Source: Mixophyes australis (lineage: Eukaryota; Chordata; Amphibia; Anura; Limnodynastidae). Taken from it: 64,000 bases of DNA. Below, piece by piece: positions 32,058 through 44,587 of this stretch. Location of the stretch: NCBI GenBank assembly GCA_036250195.1, contig JAVHZZ010000004.1, positions 141,621,729 through 141,685,728 on the forward strand, written 5' to 3'. Each line of letters opens with the position of its first letter. The stretch's first letter is position 1. The notes under the pieces are model-generated. The model was not told the DNA's origin. It ran no database searches and saw only the letters and a list, made by a program, of their open reading frames with translations. The translations under genes and the position numbers were made by a program.

Positions 32058-34088
32058 CATGGGTGCCATGGTGACATGTACTCATCAGCCACGAGAATGA
32101 GCAGAGTGAGAAAGAGTATATGGGATGATTATTTCTGGTAGTGTAGATAGTTGTAGGTCAGTGAGTGAGGAGAGTGCATGGAGCAGAACAGTTTACGGGT
32201 ATAGACAAGCATGGTGGGAAGTCATGAGGGGGAAATAATAATGGAAGAGGGAGAAATAGGATGCTGAGAGACAAGAGTAATTTGGAAAGAAATGTGATGA
32301 AAACTAGAGATGCTCAGGCTTGGTTCATCGGAATCCCAACACACCCGAACTTAGGGGATCCTAGTACTGAGCCGAGTCAGCTCGGTACTTTCGTGCTTTT
32401 TCGAATTAGAAAACAATGCAAGATGCCATTGTGACGTTATCGGATCTCAGGTCTCTCAAGTTTTGGAATCTATAAATACCGCCCTCCACGGCGATCAAGC
32501 CCCATTTGAGAGAGGGATACAGAAGGGGTAGCATAGAGTGTAGAGCAGTTGGGCAGGCAAAGTTAGAGAATTGATAGAGGAGGGTGGTAGCATTGTTAAA
32601 GAAAGTAATCAGTGACATTCAGGACAGCACCATAGCTCCAGTGTTAAATGATCTCATTGCAGAAAAATACAAATACTAGTGCTGCTGGCAGGGTTGGTGT
32701 AATTCTGCAGTCCAATTCTACTGTGTTATATAGGTAACACACAGATAGGAGAGATGCATTCGTAATTCTCATTGCATAAAAATAAAAAAAAATAGTGCTG
32801 TCAGGGTTGGTGTAATTCTGCAGCAAAATTCTAGTGTTATATAGCTAACACAAAAAGGTGCGTTGCTAATTGTCATTACTGAAGTACAAATACTAGTCCT
32901 TGCAGGCTTTTTTCTGAATTTGCCTCAAAAAGTGTACGGTGTTATATACACCCAAAGACAAGAGCTCCATTGCTCCATTGCTAATTGTCATTGCTGAAAT
33001 ACAAATACTAGTCATTGCAGGCTTTTCTTCTGAATTTGCACCAAAATGTGTACAGTGTTATCCAAATGGATTCACAGCAGTACACAGAAGAGCAGGAGCA
33101 GCAAACAGCTGCTGACACCAGTCCTGATGATAGTAATCCCTGTACGTCATCTGGTAAAGCCTATGAAAAAGTACATCGTCTTTTTAAGTCAGGGAAACAA
33201 ACATCTAAAAAAACACCTTTTACCGTGGTCAAGAAAAAAAGAGCTGTAATCCAGGCAAAGTTATCTACTGGAAAAAAAAATTGCCAACATGCCATTCTAC
33301 ACATGCAGTGGCAAACAAAGAATGAGGCCTTCGCCTTTCTCTATGAGTGCGAGATTTAAAACGGTTACTGAGGCATCTTCTTGTAAGGTCACTCATGACC
33401 AAGCAAAGCCAAGTAATTTGGACTCCAAAAGTGGTGCCCAAATGCTTTTATGTGTAAAAGCCGAGCTGGAAGAAAACAGTAAGGCATTAGAGGAAAATGT
33501 ATGCTCAGATTCAGAAATGACACCAATCCCTGAGGAGAGTCCATCCACGAGTGTTATGTGTAATCGTGACTATTCTGATAGTGTACCCATAAAGAAGGGC
33601 CCTTTCAGCATTTCTGCTGATGTGTGCCTGAAAAGCCTGAGTGTAGCCGGTGATACACCAATTGAGGATGCCACTTTGGAATTGGAACAAGATGAGGGTG
33701 ATTCGCCTTCACCAGCAGGAACAGCAGCAGCATGTACCCAAGTACGTCACATTTGTCAGAGGCAGGCCACTCTGTGTATCAAGGGATGTCATTGCAACAT
33801 GGCTTATCCTGCTTGCACTCTCCTCAGGATATGTCATTTCTGATAACGCCACCAATATTTTCAGAGCATTACAGCTGGGTGAATTCCATCACATTCCCTG
33901 TTTTGCTCACAGAAAAAACTTGGTGGTGCAGAGTTTTTTAAAATATGACAGGGACATGCAGGAGATGCTGTCTGTGGCCCGTAAAATATATGGACATTTC
34001 CCGCATTCGGCAACAGCATGTAGGAGATTGCAGCAGCTGCAAGAGCAATTTAATTTGCCTTGCCACCAACTGAAGCAAGAGGTGGTGA

Positions 34089-34771
34089 CAAGGTGGAATT
34101 CCATGAATAAGGGGGGGTGTATTCACTAAGGCAACTACAATATACGAGCAGCTGGGTGAAAGGGAGTGAACCAGACTCCTAGTAGAATTATAGAAACAGG
34201 GGGGTTTTTCACCTTGCGCTCAAATATATTGGTGAGTAGAGAATGAATGGAGGACTGGGGGTGTAGCTAGGGTGGTATACTGCCACGGGGTGGTGTGATG
34301 TTGCACACTCAGCTATTGCTGAGAAGGAACGGGTAGTGCGTGAGGGGACGTCCCTTATGGTTGAGGGAAATGCAGAAATAACCAGTGTGTTCAGAGGAGA
34401 TGAATCAGGATGGGGCAGAGTGGCTATAAGAGCAGATGAGTGAAAATAACATATATGCAATAACGATATTAAGCAAGATTGAATAAGCAAGGGTAAATAT
34501 GGTCACAACTGTCCTTCAACTTCTTCATATTTACCCTTGCTCGTTCAATCTTGCTTAATATCGTTATTGCATATATGTTATTTTCACTCATCTGCTCTTA
34601 TAGCCACTCTGCCCCATCCTGATTCATCTTCTCTGAACACACTGGTTATTTCTGCATTTCCCTCTACCATAAGGAACGTCCCCTCACACACTACCCGTTC
34701 CTTCTCAGCAATAGCTGAGTGTGCAACATCACACCACCCCGTGGCAGTATACCACCCAAGGTGGAATTCCA
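34089..34771. mobile_element. Foldback insertion with 232-bp inverted arms
   Basis: CAAGGTGGAATTCCA is duplicated at 34089-34103 and 34757-34771 (15 bp). Between them are a unique segment (34104-34269) and two almost identical inverted arms of equal length, 34270-34501 and 34526-34757, around a 24-bp loop. The right arm's last base is also the first base of the right duplication. The arms begin GGGTGGTATACTGCCACGGG and differ at only a few positions. Translation of the arms gives the same 75-residue chance frame on both strands. I recognise no family: 15 bp is long for a DNA transposon and more like target-primed retrotransposition. Confidence 0.9.
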
Positions 34772-35606
34772 CCCTGTATATGCTTCTGAGGATGGAGGAA
34801 CAGCGAAAAGCCATCCACGCTTACTCCACAAGCCATGACATTAGGAAAGGAGGGGAGATGTATTTTAGTCAAGCGCAGTGGAGAATACTTTCCGTGTTGT
34901 GCAAAGTGCTGAAACCATTTGAAGTAGTCACCTGTGAAGTGAGTTCAGACACTGCGAGCTTGAGTCAAGTTATTCCCTTAATTAGACTTTTGGAAAAGCA
35001 GCTTGAGAAATTGAAGGAGTGGATTAAACAAAGCAATTCCGCTAAGTATGTCGGACCTGTAGATCAAGTACTTTATTCGCTTCGCCAGGATCCAAGAGTT
35101 ATCAAAATCTTGAAATCGGATCACTACATTTTGGCAACTGTGCTTGATCCTCGGTTTAAGACCTATGTCTTCTCTTTGTTTTCAACTGACCCAGATCTGA
35201 AGAGATGCAAGGAGCTCCTGGTGAGCAAGATGACAGCTCAAGTGTTACATTGCAGGACGGTATCTCCTCCTTCAGTTTCTCACTCAACTGCTGCTAGGAA
35301 AAACTTTGCTTTCCCAAGACACCCAGGGATGATGCAGATGACTCTGCACCAAAGTTTGACATCTGATATGGTCTAAAAAAAAAGAATTGACCAAAAAACT
35401 TGACACCTCTGCCGTAACTCCACCTGATCCTACTATCAGCATCCAAAGGATGGTGTAGGATTATTTTGACTACAGCATAGAAATAGACACATCAGACAGT
35501 CCCTTTACATACTGGGAGGAAAAAAAAAGGGAATTTGGAGACCCATGTACCAACTCGCTTTGCACTGCCTAAGCTGCCCACCCTCCAGTGAGTACTCGGA
35601 AAGAGT

Positions 35607-36444
35607 TGTCGAAGTCAGCAAATTGGATAAAGTCATTTCAATTAAAGTCTAGCAAACTTGGTTGTCTTTGTCTGAAAAGATGCGTACGGTACGCATCGAC
35701 GTACAAGGGCACGCTACGGCGTGAAAGGGCGTACGCATCCACTACACGTGGCAGCAACAGTAATTGGTCTTTTACCATACATTCGCACAAACACGCATAA
35801 TTATAAAATAGTACACATTAATGGTAGTTGCAACACATAGTCAGTTATGTCGAAATATAGTAGTATTTATATGTTATATCAGAGTTACATGCATATTAGT
35901 GAAATACACGGAACGGGTTGAAGGAATAACATCATGAGTGGTATCATAATGAACCTTGTTACATATCCTACTGTTTGGTTCACTCTGCGAGGGAATCGCA
36001 GAGTGCATACACAAGTTATGAATGATAGGGAATTATGAACTACTTAAGACTAAGGAATCTTGGCGGGAAGAGCAGAGCATACCCCCTGCAGAGATGACCC
36101 CCTCCTTTGGATTCCTTAGGATGAACCAGCCAATGATTGACAACCCCTTGGACATTCCTGAGACCTGGACCAATAGATGCAAGCTATACCATCTTCATTG
36201 TATTACTGTATTTGATTGTGTATATAAGCAGCAGCTTGTGATCCAGCATGCAGACATCTTGTCCTCAGACTTCAGGATTGAATGACTGCACTGGATCCAG
36301 AGCGCCTGCGATAAGTAACGGCTGTATTTACTATTACTTCGCTTGAGCATATTATTCTACTTATTGCGAATAAATCTTTGTGCTTTGGAAACACAAATGG
36401 AGGTTCGACAATCGTTATTGGTTAGCGACAATACGCACATAACA
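35607..36444 (+). mobile_element. Solo LTR with GAGT target duplication
   Basis: It begins TGTCGAAGTCAGC, ends ACGCACATAACA, and is flanked by GAGT at 35603-35606 and 36445-36448. A TATA-like TGTGTATATAAGCAGCAG lies near 36217 and a polyadenylation signal in GCGAATAAATCTTTGTGC near 36368, giving U3-R-U5 order on the plus strand. It is 838 bp with no internal region, so LTR-LTR recombination has removed the body. It lies within the hAT dimerisation motif. It could be from a Gypsy-type or retrovirus-like element, and the LTR alone cannot decide. Confidence 0.88.
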
Positions 36445-37599
36445 GAGTTTTCAGCACAGCCGGGAACCTTGTCAGCGATTGGTGTAGGAGGCTACTTCCT
36501 CAAAATGTGGAAAAGATGATGTTCATAAAAATGAACTTCAAGTTCCGCGAGGAAGGCCTTTCCCGCCAATAACATCAAAATACTGAGACTTCTGTAATGG
36601 TGGATTCCAGCGGTGATGAATTAATAATGTGTGAGGAAGATGTACACACTGATGACGGTGAGGATGAGGCTGAGGATGATGACAACAACATCTTGCCACA
36701 GAAGAGTTCATTATCACCACTGTTACCTTAGGTGGCTTAAGACCATTGTTACCTTGATATGTGGGGGCCCAAACAAACCAAGCACTTCAGCCACAAGGAG
36801 TGGCAGTTTTCTGGCTGAAGTGCTTGTTTTGTTAAAGTGTGCATGTCATTTTTAAGATCCAACATAAGGGTGGGTGGAAGGGCCCAAGGACAATTCCATC
36901 TTGCACCACTTTTCTTTTCTGCCACTGCTGTGTGCCAATGTGTCCTAGATATGGTAGGAACTGCCGTGTGTTTGAGTAATTGCTTTGTCGCTTAGCATCC
37001 AGCCAGGTCACTGCAGTATTTGTCCGAAAGTGTATGAAAATAATAATGTGACCTGTGAGGTGGTCAAAATTGACTGCAAATGATTTGAAATTAGTGTTAG
37101 TGGGGTTAATAATAATGTAGGATCAAAAGAAGTGCAAAATTATGTGATTTTAGCATATTTTAGCAATTTTTCTAAAAAAATACAGATCCAAAACCAAAAC
37201 ACACGAGGGTGGTTTTGCCAAAACCAAAACACAAAGCTAGATCCAAAACCAAAACCACTTCACGGGGGTCAGTGAGCATTTCTAGTGAAAACGAGTAGGA
37301 CAAATAAAGAAGGTAGATTGTGTATGTGCTTGGATGAGTCGACAAACAGAAACAAGTTATAGACAGTTATCTCCACCCTCTTTGTTATTAGAGCGATATA
37401 AAAATACAATAATAGACAAACATAATGAAGATGCAATCGAAGTAACAACCAATACAAATAATTCAGATTCATTAGTGAGTTTATTAATGTCAGTGTATTA
37501 TTTCTGCATAAATGTTAAGTGGATAAGTCTAAAATATTGTGATGCTGCACAAATTTGACAAACTATGAATCAGTAGATTTCAATTGACAGGTCACCTAT

Positions 37600-40340
37600 A
37601 ATTATCCTTCTGACATGCCACGTGTTGTGCTTAAAACATTTGCAGATCTCTGTTTTAAGGAATAACTTATCAATATGGCTCTCCAATATCATAAAGTATT
37701 ATTTAGTATTTGTTTCTTTATGTAACAAGGCCCCCAACCAATCCAGTCTCATTACAGTATAGAAACAAGTTTATCTTTAACTAGAGATATTGTAGGAGGG
37801 TGATTGTGAGTTGACATATGCAGTATACTTTTTCTTTAAGCTGCTGATAAAATCAGTAATAATTTTTTTTCTCCGTTTTGGAAGCTGAGATGTAATAGTG
37901 GAGTTTCCCATGTTGCTCATTCAGGGGAAAGTGGAATGTAGCTTAATAAATAATCAAATGCATATTGATGTTTACTCATGGGACATTTCCAGAGGCAATG
38001 ATACAGAGTAGACGATACTGTTTGGCATTTAGGACACCTATGATATATGTTATATTTCCCTAAACATACTTGCTGTGAGCATAGCAGCAGAAAATAATAA
38101 GTTGTTGTTCTCTATCAAATTGGATATGTTGGAAAAGTTCACACCAGTGCAATACCAGACTATTTTCTGGTGGTCAAGAGAACACCTCAACATATTAGAA
38201 TGTGTGGTAATGGCTTTCCTACCATTAAGTGTATTAATTAATAGGGTTTCAAAGGTATTACTTAAAACTAAAGTTTAAACAACTGACTGATAATTAATTA
38301 GAACTTTAGAACCTTCACATTGCATGCTATATGTTTTTAAGTTACAGGTGCTTGAAACAAGATCTGATTTTGTTTCTAACAGGAGCAGCCCATGTTACTG
38401 TATTGAATTTGATTGTTATGCTATAAGTGTCAATTAAAATAAGATTCATTCAATACTACCAACCTATTAATGATTCATTCCAGTGTATTAGGTGGTGTCA
38501 GGGGTATTGGAAAGCTTTTAAAGTTTAAACATGTCTAATAGTTTTACTTCTATAATCTTTGGTTTACAAAAATGCCAAGACTTGAGTTTTAAGAAACGTA
38601 GCATTTGTGTTTGCTTGTATAATACCAATGTTTTTGTTGTGAGCTCTGTAAGAGGTCGAATACATGTGATACCTGCAATTGTCCATGTAGTGATGTCCAT
38701 GTTGTAGTGGTAGGAATAGCGAGTGCTGATCATTTAATTTAAGATTACTACGCAGTGTGTGCCAGGTGGAACAAGAAGACATCAACAATGTATTGTCAAG
38801 AATCTTAGAAGGGATATCCTGTTCATGTAGGTGTAAAAACTAAAAAGCATATTAAGCTCATATTTTGTAAGAATACCTTTTCAACACTAGAAAGTGTGTG
38901 CAAAGTTGTATGTATTATGAATCCAATATAGTCGAGAATAGCTGTATAGTCATATAATTTTAAGTTTGATAAGTCTATATCTCCATCAGTTTTACTTTCC
39001 TGAAGCTTAATGACAGTAATGCTTTGTATTTTTACATTTTTAAACTATATTGATCAGTGATCTGCAACATTTGCAAAGGATAAAGTGATTTTGGGAATTT
39101 AATGAGTTTAGTTTTGATGTTCCATGGATGTGATATTTGTAGGTGCCATCCGCCCCTCATCTCCTCCTTTACGCTTTAATAATTTTGTCCATATTAAGGT
39201 CATGTAGTATTTTTGGAAATTGTCTGTTGAGTTATTATATTTAATAACATGGGAATGGATTTTTCAAGATTTATTGTGAATCCCAAGAAGGTCTTCTACA
39301 AAAGAAGTAATTTTACTTTCCATATCTGCAATGAAAATACCATTGAAGATTAGCTAGGATTGTAAAATTCTAAGTGAGGGATAAATAGCCAAATTGAATT
39401 GGAGTGGTGAAAAGGGGCAGGTAGGTCATGTTCCTCTTGTCATGCCGTCAGGGTATTCACAAATTTCATGTATTACTGATTAAGTGACAGAAGCAGTGGA
39501 AAAAAACTGAGAGAAATTGTGTTCAAACGCTCTAATCTTAAATATCTTTTGTAAGGAAAAAACCAAGAAACCTTGTCAAATGCTTTATCAGTGCTGAGGC
39601 CAAGTAATAGGTCTGATAAGGACTTCTTAGAAGAAGCATCTGCTACTGTTGCCATCACCATCCTTACTGCATTTACAGAATGCCTATCATGGGTGAAGGA
39701 CATATGAGAAGTGAGTAACTTTGGTAGAAGAGATTGAAGTTAATACCCAATGATTTTGTGCAACGTCTTAAAATCCGAGTCAATAGTGTGATAAACGTAT
39801 AGAAGGATATATAAAGGGTTTTTGATTGGTTAATGAATAAGGCTAGCGTGAGCTTCATTAAATTTAGGAAAGGAATTTAGTACGATGTTGAATGGTAAAA
39901 TTATTAGATTTTTATATTTTCCACTTAGACCATCTGGGCCCGATACTTTATTGTTCTGTAAAGTAGAGGTGACTGATCTGACTTCATCTTCCATTATAGT
40001 TATGTTTAAATGTTTTCTTTGCGTGGGGGTTAATTTAGAAAGTTTTGCCTCCATTAACAAGAAATGGTGCATTGTAGAATTGTTAGGGGTCACTATATAT
40101 GAATCATTATAAAAGGCTTTAAATATGACCCTCAACTGATATCATAACTGCTTAGTTTTCCCATTGAAAATATCTATTTTTGGTAAATGTATACAATAGG
40201 AAACTTTCTAGAAGCAGTTTTTCTTTTGTATTGCTATCAAGCAAGACATTAGAGAGGTTGGCAACATATGTCTCAAAACATTTTGTAAGATATTATATTT
40301 ATCTACAGGAATGTATCTAGAAACTTAAGGCTCCATAGCA
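37600..40340 (-). pseudogene. Decayed L1-type LINE ORF2
   Basis: Reading on the minus strand, the order is normal for L1. 40135-39830 has TPTQRKHLNITIMEDEVRSV and NNKVSGPDGLSGK, the 'SPGPDG' pre-RT signature. 39703-39473 has DRHSVNAVRMVMATVADAS and LSTDKAFDKVSW, the catalytic RT block. 38788-38518 is the C-terminal domain. At about 38045-37980 is a zinc-knuckle-like CPKCQTVSSTLYHCLWKCP (CX2C...HX4C). There are many stops and frameshifts. It is less similar to the Tx1-like copy at 26370 than to the L1 pieces at 5365 and 3665. Confidence 0.8.
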
Positions 40341-40897
40341 GTTTTGAAGGGGCTCTGTAGGTTTAAATGGAGGGTTACTCTCCCCTACTTTACTGAGATG
40401 CGTTCCTCCCCTATCTCCTCTGTGTGTTGTGCTCTGCACTTACAACATTAGCGATCCCTTCTCTTGAGCAGAATTTAATTTCAGCCCTACTATACCTGCT
40501 TGTGCTCAAAGCAAACTGGCCTTACAAATATCTTGTGGTGTTGGCAGTCACACAGCAGGAGGGCTCATTAAGCTGCTGTTCTCCTCTGAGCCTAGTGCTC
40601 AGAGATGGCAGAAGGTCGGATAAGCAGTCCAGGTGGCAACTATACAGGGTCTCGCAGGTGAGGGGACCCAACGGCAACATAAGGACCGATTGAGAGAGAC
40701 AATACTGCCCAAATGCAAAATTAGAGGACTCCAAAACTAATGCCAGGTCATTCCTATGTTCTAAATGATCACTCACAAGTTACAGCCATTGAATATTAAG
40801 ATTTAAATGAAAGTCAGAAAGCCCAGATATTAAGGGAAAGACTAAACCTGTGTGAGCTGATTGGAGAGCATAGAGTGATTGGCATGGAATTATAAGC

Positions 40898-40990
40898 ATT
40901 TTATTATTTATTAACAGTTACTTATATAGCACCTACAGATAATACAAAGCACTTTTACAGAGAATATTTAATCATTCACATTAGTCCCAG
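40898..40990 (-). repeat. L2-like LINE 3' terminus, diverged
   Basis: The plus strand has TTATTAACAGTTACTTATAT, then AGCACCTACAGATAATACAA, then AGCACTTTTACAGAGAA, the tail organisation of the L2 copies with extra substitutions. Confidence 0.5.
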
Positions 40991-41944
40991 CAGATTCAAA
41001 AGAATTTATCCAACATCTCTGTTCAAGAGTATATAGCATGTTGTAGTTTTTGGTTCTTTACTTTTGTTGAAAAGGACACCTAATGCCCTCCTTTTGGTTA
41101 AGTATGACTGGAAATTACACTTAAGAACCTCTATGAGTTATATTTGGGGATGCCACTGTGCTTCAAGAAAGAAAACTGTATCTGGCAGAAGATTTTGTGT
41201 GTGTGGTTGCCTTTTATGTTTTACTGGGGAATTTAGTTCACTAACATTCTAGGAAGTGATTTGTAAATGTTATGGTGTGATAAACAAGTTTACTTTTGTG
41301 GTTTGTGTTTGATGTATGTTATGATAGTGAATATTATTTTCAAAGTCAAATGTGCAAAGAGGGGTAAAATACAATCGCTTCTGTGAAACCAAATTTGAGA
41401 AATCCTGAAAGATTGACATTTTACTGTCTGACAATGAGAGCGCTGGTGTTTCCATATGCCAGTAATGGGCCTATTTAAATTCAGGTGCACATCCAGCTAA
41501 AGGATGCAAATTTGCAACTGGACAATCATCATCATCACTGGACATCATGTCACTATACAACATGGATTAAATGCAATTTTATTTTTGCATTCAAGTTGCA
41601 CAAATACCGTACAGCTTTATTTTAACACTGAGGGCTAGATTTACTATCAGGCGTGATGCATGGCGGCTTCAAACCGCCATGCATCGCGGCGGTTTTCCGG
41701 CGTGTTTGCATTGCAAACAGCCGGATTTACTAATGGGCGCATTTCAGCTTCAATTCGAAGCCGCCGGCGATGTAACGGCGGGATGTAATGCTCAAAGCCG
41801 CCGGCGGCTTTGAATAGAACATGGCGCTTTTGCTTTAAATGACGGCGCTTTTGTGTAAAGGCGATTTTTTTGAAAATTACACCTGTCTCCTGGCCTGTTA
41901 CTATTGGCTATTTTAAAAATCAGGAGATTTGACATCACAAGGCC

Positions 41945-41952
41945 TATATAAA
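41945..41952 (+). promoter_or_regulatory. TATA box of the Myb-like gene
   Basis: TATATAAA lies 330 bp upstream of the ATG at 42282, in a GGCCTATATAAACCAC context and followed by purine-rich leader sequence. This places transcription initiation near 41975-41985. It is inside the transposon, so the element brings its own promoter. Confidence 0.6.
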
Positions 41953-42281
41953 CCACTGGCCTGACACTTTTTCTTTGATAGGGGTTTGAGGAGTTTTGTG
42001 AGAGGAGTTTGGAGGATAGTGGTTTGCTGAGAGTTGGTGAGAGTTGGAGTTTGGTGGATTGGTGGAGCGATATCTGTTTGAAGTGTGAGTAGTCCTGTGG
42101 TTTTTTCCTGTTTTGTACATTTATTTTCTCATTTATTTTCTGTCTTGTATTTTTTGTATTTGTCCTTTGTCTGTGTTACTTGTGTGTGACTGTGTGGAGA
42201 GTGTGTCTGTAGGTAGTGTAGTTTGTTCTTTGTGTTTGTAAGTCCTTCAGTGTTTTGTGTTTTTCTGTCTTCTGGGTAAAA

Positions 42282-44257
42282 ATGTCCAGAGATAGGAGGG
42301 GAGAACAGGCTGAGGAGAGGGAGATGGAGGTTGAGGGGTCAGAGGAGGGAGAGGGAGAGGTTGAGGAGACAGGACAGGGCAGGAAGACCAAGACAGGGAG
42401 GAATGTGCGCTTCTCACATGATGAGAATTGTGTGTTGGTGCACAACATCATTCCCTGCTACGAGGTCATCCTAGGGAACCTGGCAGCCCGGACTCCTCTA
42501 AGGCGGCGTCACCAACTGTGGGGGAGAGTCTGTGATGCCGTGAACGCGGTGGGCCCACTGAAGCGGACAGTGGCACACTGCCGCAAGCGCTTCTCTGATA
42601 TTAAGAGGAGGCTTAAAGAGAAGATGGCCCAGGAAAGGAGGTCGACAAGGCGCACGGGTGGTGGCCCCCCACTTCGTATGGAGTACACCACGTACGAGGA
42701 GGAGCTGCGCCAGATAATGCCGGCTGAAATTGTAGAGGGCATAAATGTCCAGGACACCGACTCGCCCTCTTTTGGCCAAGTAGTTGGTGAGTTATTTGTT
42801 TTTTTTACCCTAACAGTATTTTAACTGCTTTTCTCTTTTTAAAACTGCTTTTCTCTTTTTAAAACTGCTTTTCTCTTTGTAAACGTTTTTTCTTAAAAAA
42901 ATTTTTTCTTTTGTTTTTCAAAGTGTATATTTGCCTCTAATAGTTTGTAAAGGTTTTTTTTTTCTCATAGAAAAAAAAAAAATTGCAAACACATTTGTGC
43001 AATAAACAGTATATTTGGAAATTGTTTTTTTTCTGGAAATACATTGTATGCTTTTTCTAATACATCCAGAATCGCAAGGACCGCAGTTCAGTCCCAGTGC
43101 CAGACCTACACCTCCACCTTCAGCGAGAGATTCGGGCACAGACGAGCAAGCAGGTGCGTGATTTCTGTTTAGGAGAGAAATAATGGAGTTACTTGATTTT
43201 CTGTGCAAATGTTGCTGTCAATGTTGTTTTTTTTTTTCTTTTTATTGTTTGCAATGAGAAGTTAGGGCTACATTTTACTCAACTGATATGTTGCCTATAG
43301 AAACCCATCAGAATATACCTTTACTTTATTTATTGCATTCAACAAAATGACAGCTAAAATCTGATTGGTTGCTATAGGCAACATCTCCACTTTTGATAGC
43401 ATGCACTTTAGTCAAAATAACCCAGCATGTACTACACAGTCCTAATGATAATGGGTATTAAAAGGATAATAAGTGCATCCGTAAGCAGGTAGCATAGGAC
43501 TAGAAATCAGGAATGCAAACATTGTGAAAGAATCTGTAGTTGCTAAAGATTATTCTTTCCTATCCAGTGTTCAGAATGCAATATACAAACATATTATATA
43601 CTATATACTTACCGTCATTTTTCATACACAGGGCCCTCTTCATACCAGCCACCTCAGGCGGAGTCCCTGGAAATGTCCCCTGAGCCAGAGGATCTAACAA
43701 CCATCACCCTGGTAACAGTGGATGCCCCTGTGTCTGGCCTCCAGGAAGTTTCACCTGGCCCTGCTGAACCATCACACCAGCAACCTGCACCTGCACCTAT
43801 GGACCCAGCCAGAGAAATGGCGCTGTCTATTGGCGCATTCCAGCAGCAACAGACATTATTCATGGACAGGCAAACTGGGCACATGTCACAAATTGCGGCC
43901 CAGTTGAGGCGAATACACCGCTCCACGAGCCAAATCCCTGCTGCAATAAACCGGCTGGCAAGCGCTTTGGAGCAGACAAATGTGCAGCTGGCCCAAATGT
44001 CTGGGTCTGTGGACGCCATGCATTCCTCCATTCGCGAGGGGAATGCCAACGTTATCCGGCTGGCAGGCCAACTCCAGCAGGAACTGATTGCCCGCTTGCC
44101 GGCCCCTTTTTCATCGGCCTCCACCAGTGCCGCTAGTACGCCTACCACATCTCTACAGAGTACTCCTCCAAGGAGAGGTGCTCGCACCAGGGGTGGGCGA
44201 GGGAGGGGAGAAAGTGGCACCAAGCATAGTGATATGCCTGCAAAAAGGCATCGCTAG
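42282..44257 (+). CDS. Myb/SANT-like DNA-binding protein of a Harbinger-like element (3 exons)
   Basis: The model joins 42282-42786, 43070-43153 and 43632-44257. All four intron ends are canonical (donors TTG|GTGAGT and CAG|GTGCGT, acceptors CATCCAG and ATACACAG), phases match, and the frame is open for 404 codons. The start is the first ATG (AAAAATGTCC, A at -3). Residues 10-30 are acidic. About 40-122 form a Myb/SANT-like domain (FSHDENCVLVHNI, then WGRVCDAVNAV, then RTVAHCRKRFSDIKRRLKEK). 165-260 is Pro/Ser-rich. About 254-350 is Gln-rich and likely coiled coil. The C-terminus is Arg/Gly-rich and basic (RGARTRGGRGRG, PAKRHR), probably nuclear-localising. In Harbinger elements such a protein binds transposon ends and brings the transposase into the nucleus; that role is inferred here. 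No stop or frameshift was found, unlike every other element in the window. Confidence 0.85.
43266..43424. mobile_element. Diverged palindromic MITE in intron 2 of the Myb-like gene
   Basis: GGGCTACATTTTACTCAA and its mirrored right end (ACTTTAGTCAAAATAACCC) flank TATGTTGCCTATAGAAACCC and TTGGTTGCTATAGGCAACAT. It has the same architecture as the copies at 13406 and 57836 but more substitutions. It is in intron 2, so it does not damage the coding sequence. Confidence 0.75.
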
Positions 44258-44331
44258 CACAATGTTTGTTATTTATTAATGTTTTGTCAAGTTTCTATAA
44301 CGATTATACGTTTTTATTTATTGTGTTCTGC

Positions 44332-44337
44332 AATAAA
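44332..44337 (+). terminator. Polyadenylation signal of the Myb-like gene
   Basis: AATAAA in TGCAATAAATGCAG, 75 bp after the stop codon, followed by a TGTGTCAGTCTTTCTTTTCT downstream element. This is compatible with a short 3' UTR. Confidence 0.7.
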
Positions 44338-44587
44338 TGCAGTTAAATTTCTATTGTGTCAGTCTTTCTTTTCTGCACATTAAACAAGAGTATACTGATT
44401 TTTTAACAACTATGCACTAATTTCACGTAAACATTGACCTCTGACTGTCACATTCCAGGGATGTTCATATTTACCACATGAGGAGTACACACTATCCTGT
44501 TTTTAAAGGTTCCAATTTACAAAAAATTTACAATAAAATACTAAAATTGCACTCACATAAAACACATTTTTGAGCAAAAAATGTTTT

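Larger units (their letters stand above)
33066..36733 (+). pseudogene. hAT (ZBED-like) transposase, broken
   Basis: The first ATG at 33066 opens a frame reading to 33357. A second frame (to 33843) continues with an acidic linker. Another frame from about 33830 gives VSDNATNIFRAL then HIPCFAHRKNLVVQ, the hAT 'DNA.N ... C.AH..NLVVQ' block of the RNase H-like fold. The frame then reaches VTRWNS, is broken by the foldback (34104-34756), and resumes RWNSTLYMLLRMEEQRKAI through ILATVLDPRFKTYVF to about 35376. The C-terminal dimerisation motif (SERVFSTAGN type) is cut by the solo LTR after codons for the SER part. An acidic tail with HTDDGEDEAEDDDN follows near 36640. The region of the first catalytic aspartate looks deleted between about 33730 and 33830. 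Confidence 0.85.
32305..37284 (+). mobile_element. hAT transposon with two later insertions
   Basis: The inverted ends are TAGAGATGCTCA and TGAGCATTTCTA, with 8-bp flanks ATGAAAAC (32297-32304) and GTGAAAAC (37285-37292). The subterminal right side is rich in CCAAAACC. It carries a ZBED/Ac-type transposase pseudogene. A foldback (with a 15-bp duplication) and a solo LTR (with a 4-bp duplication) interrupt the coding region. Without them the element would be about 3.5 kb, a normal hAT size. Confidence 0.87.

Noticed and set aside
34537..35376. 279-residue open frame as a gene
   Set aside because: Its first 75 residues are the right arm of a foldback insertion (the same peptide is encoded inversely at 34209-34490), joined by chance to the hAT transposase C-terminal half.
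43654..44223. 189-residue minus-strand frame
   Set aside because: Antisense shadow of exon 3 of the Myb-like gene, whose plus-strand frame has matching splice phases.
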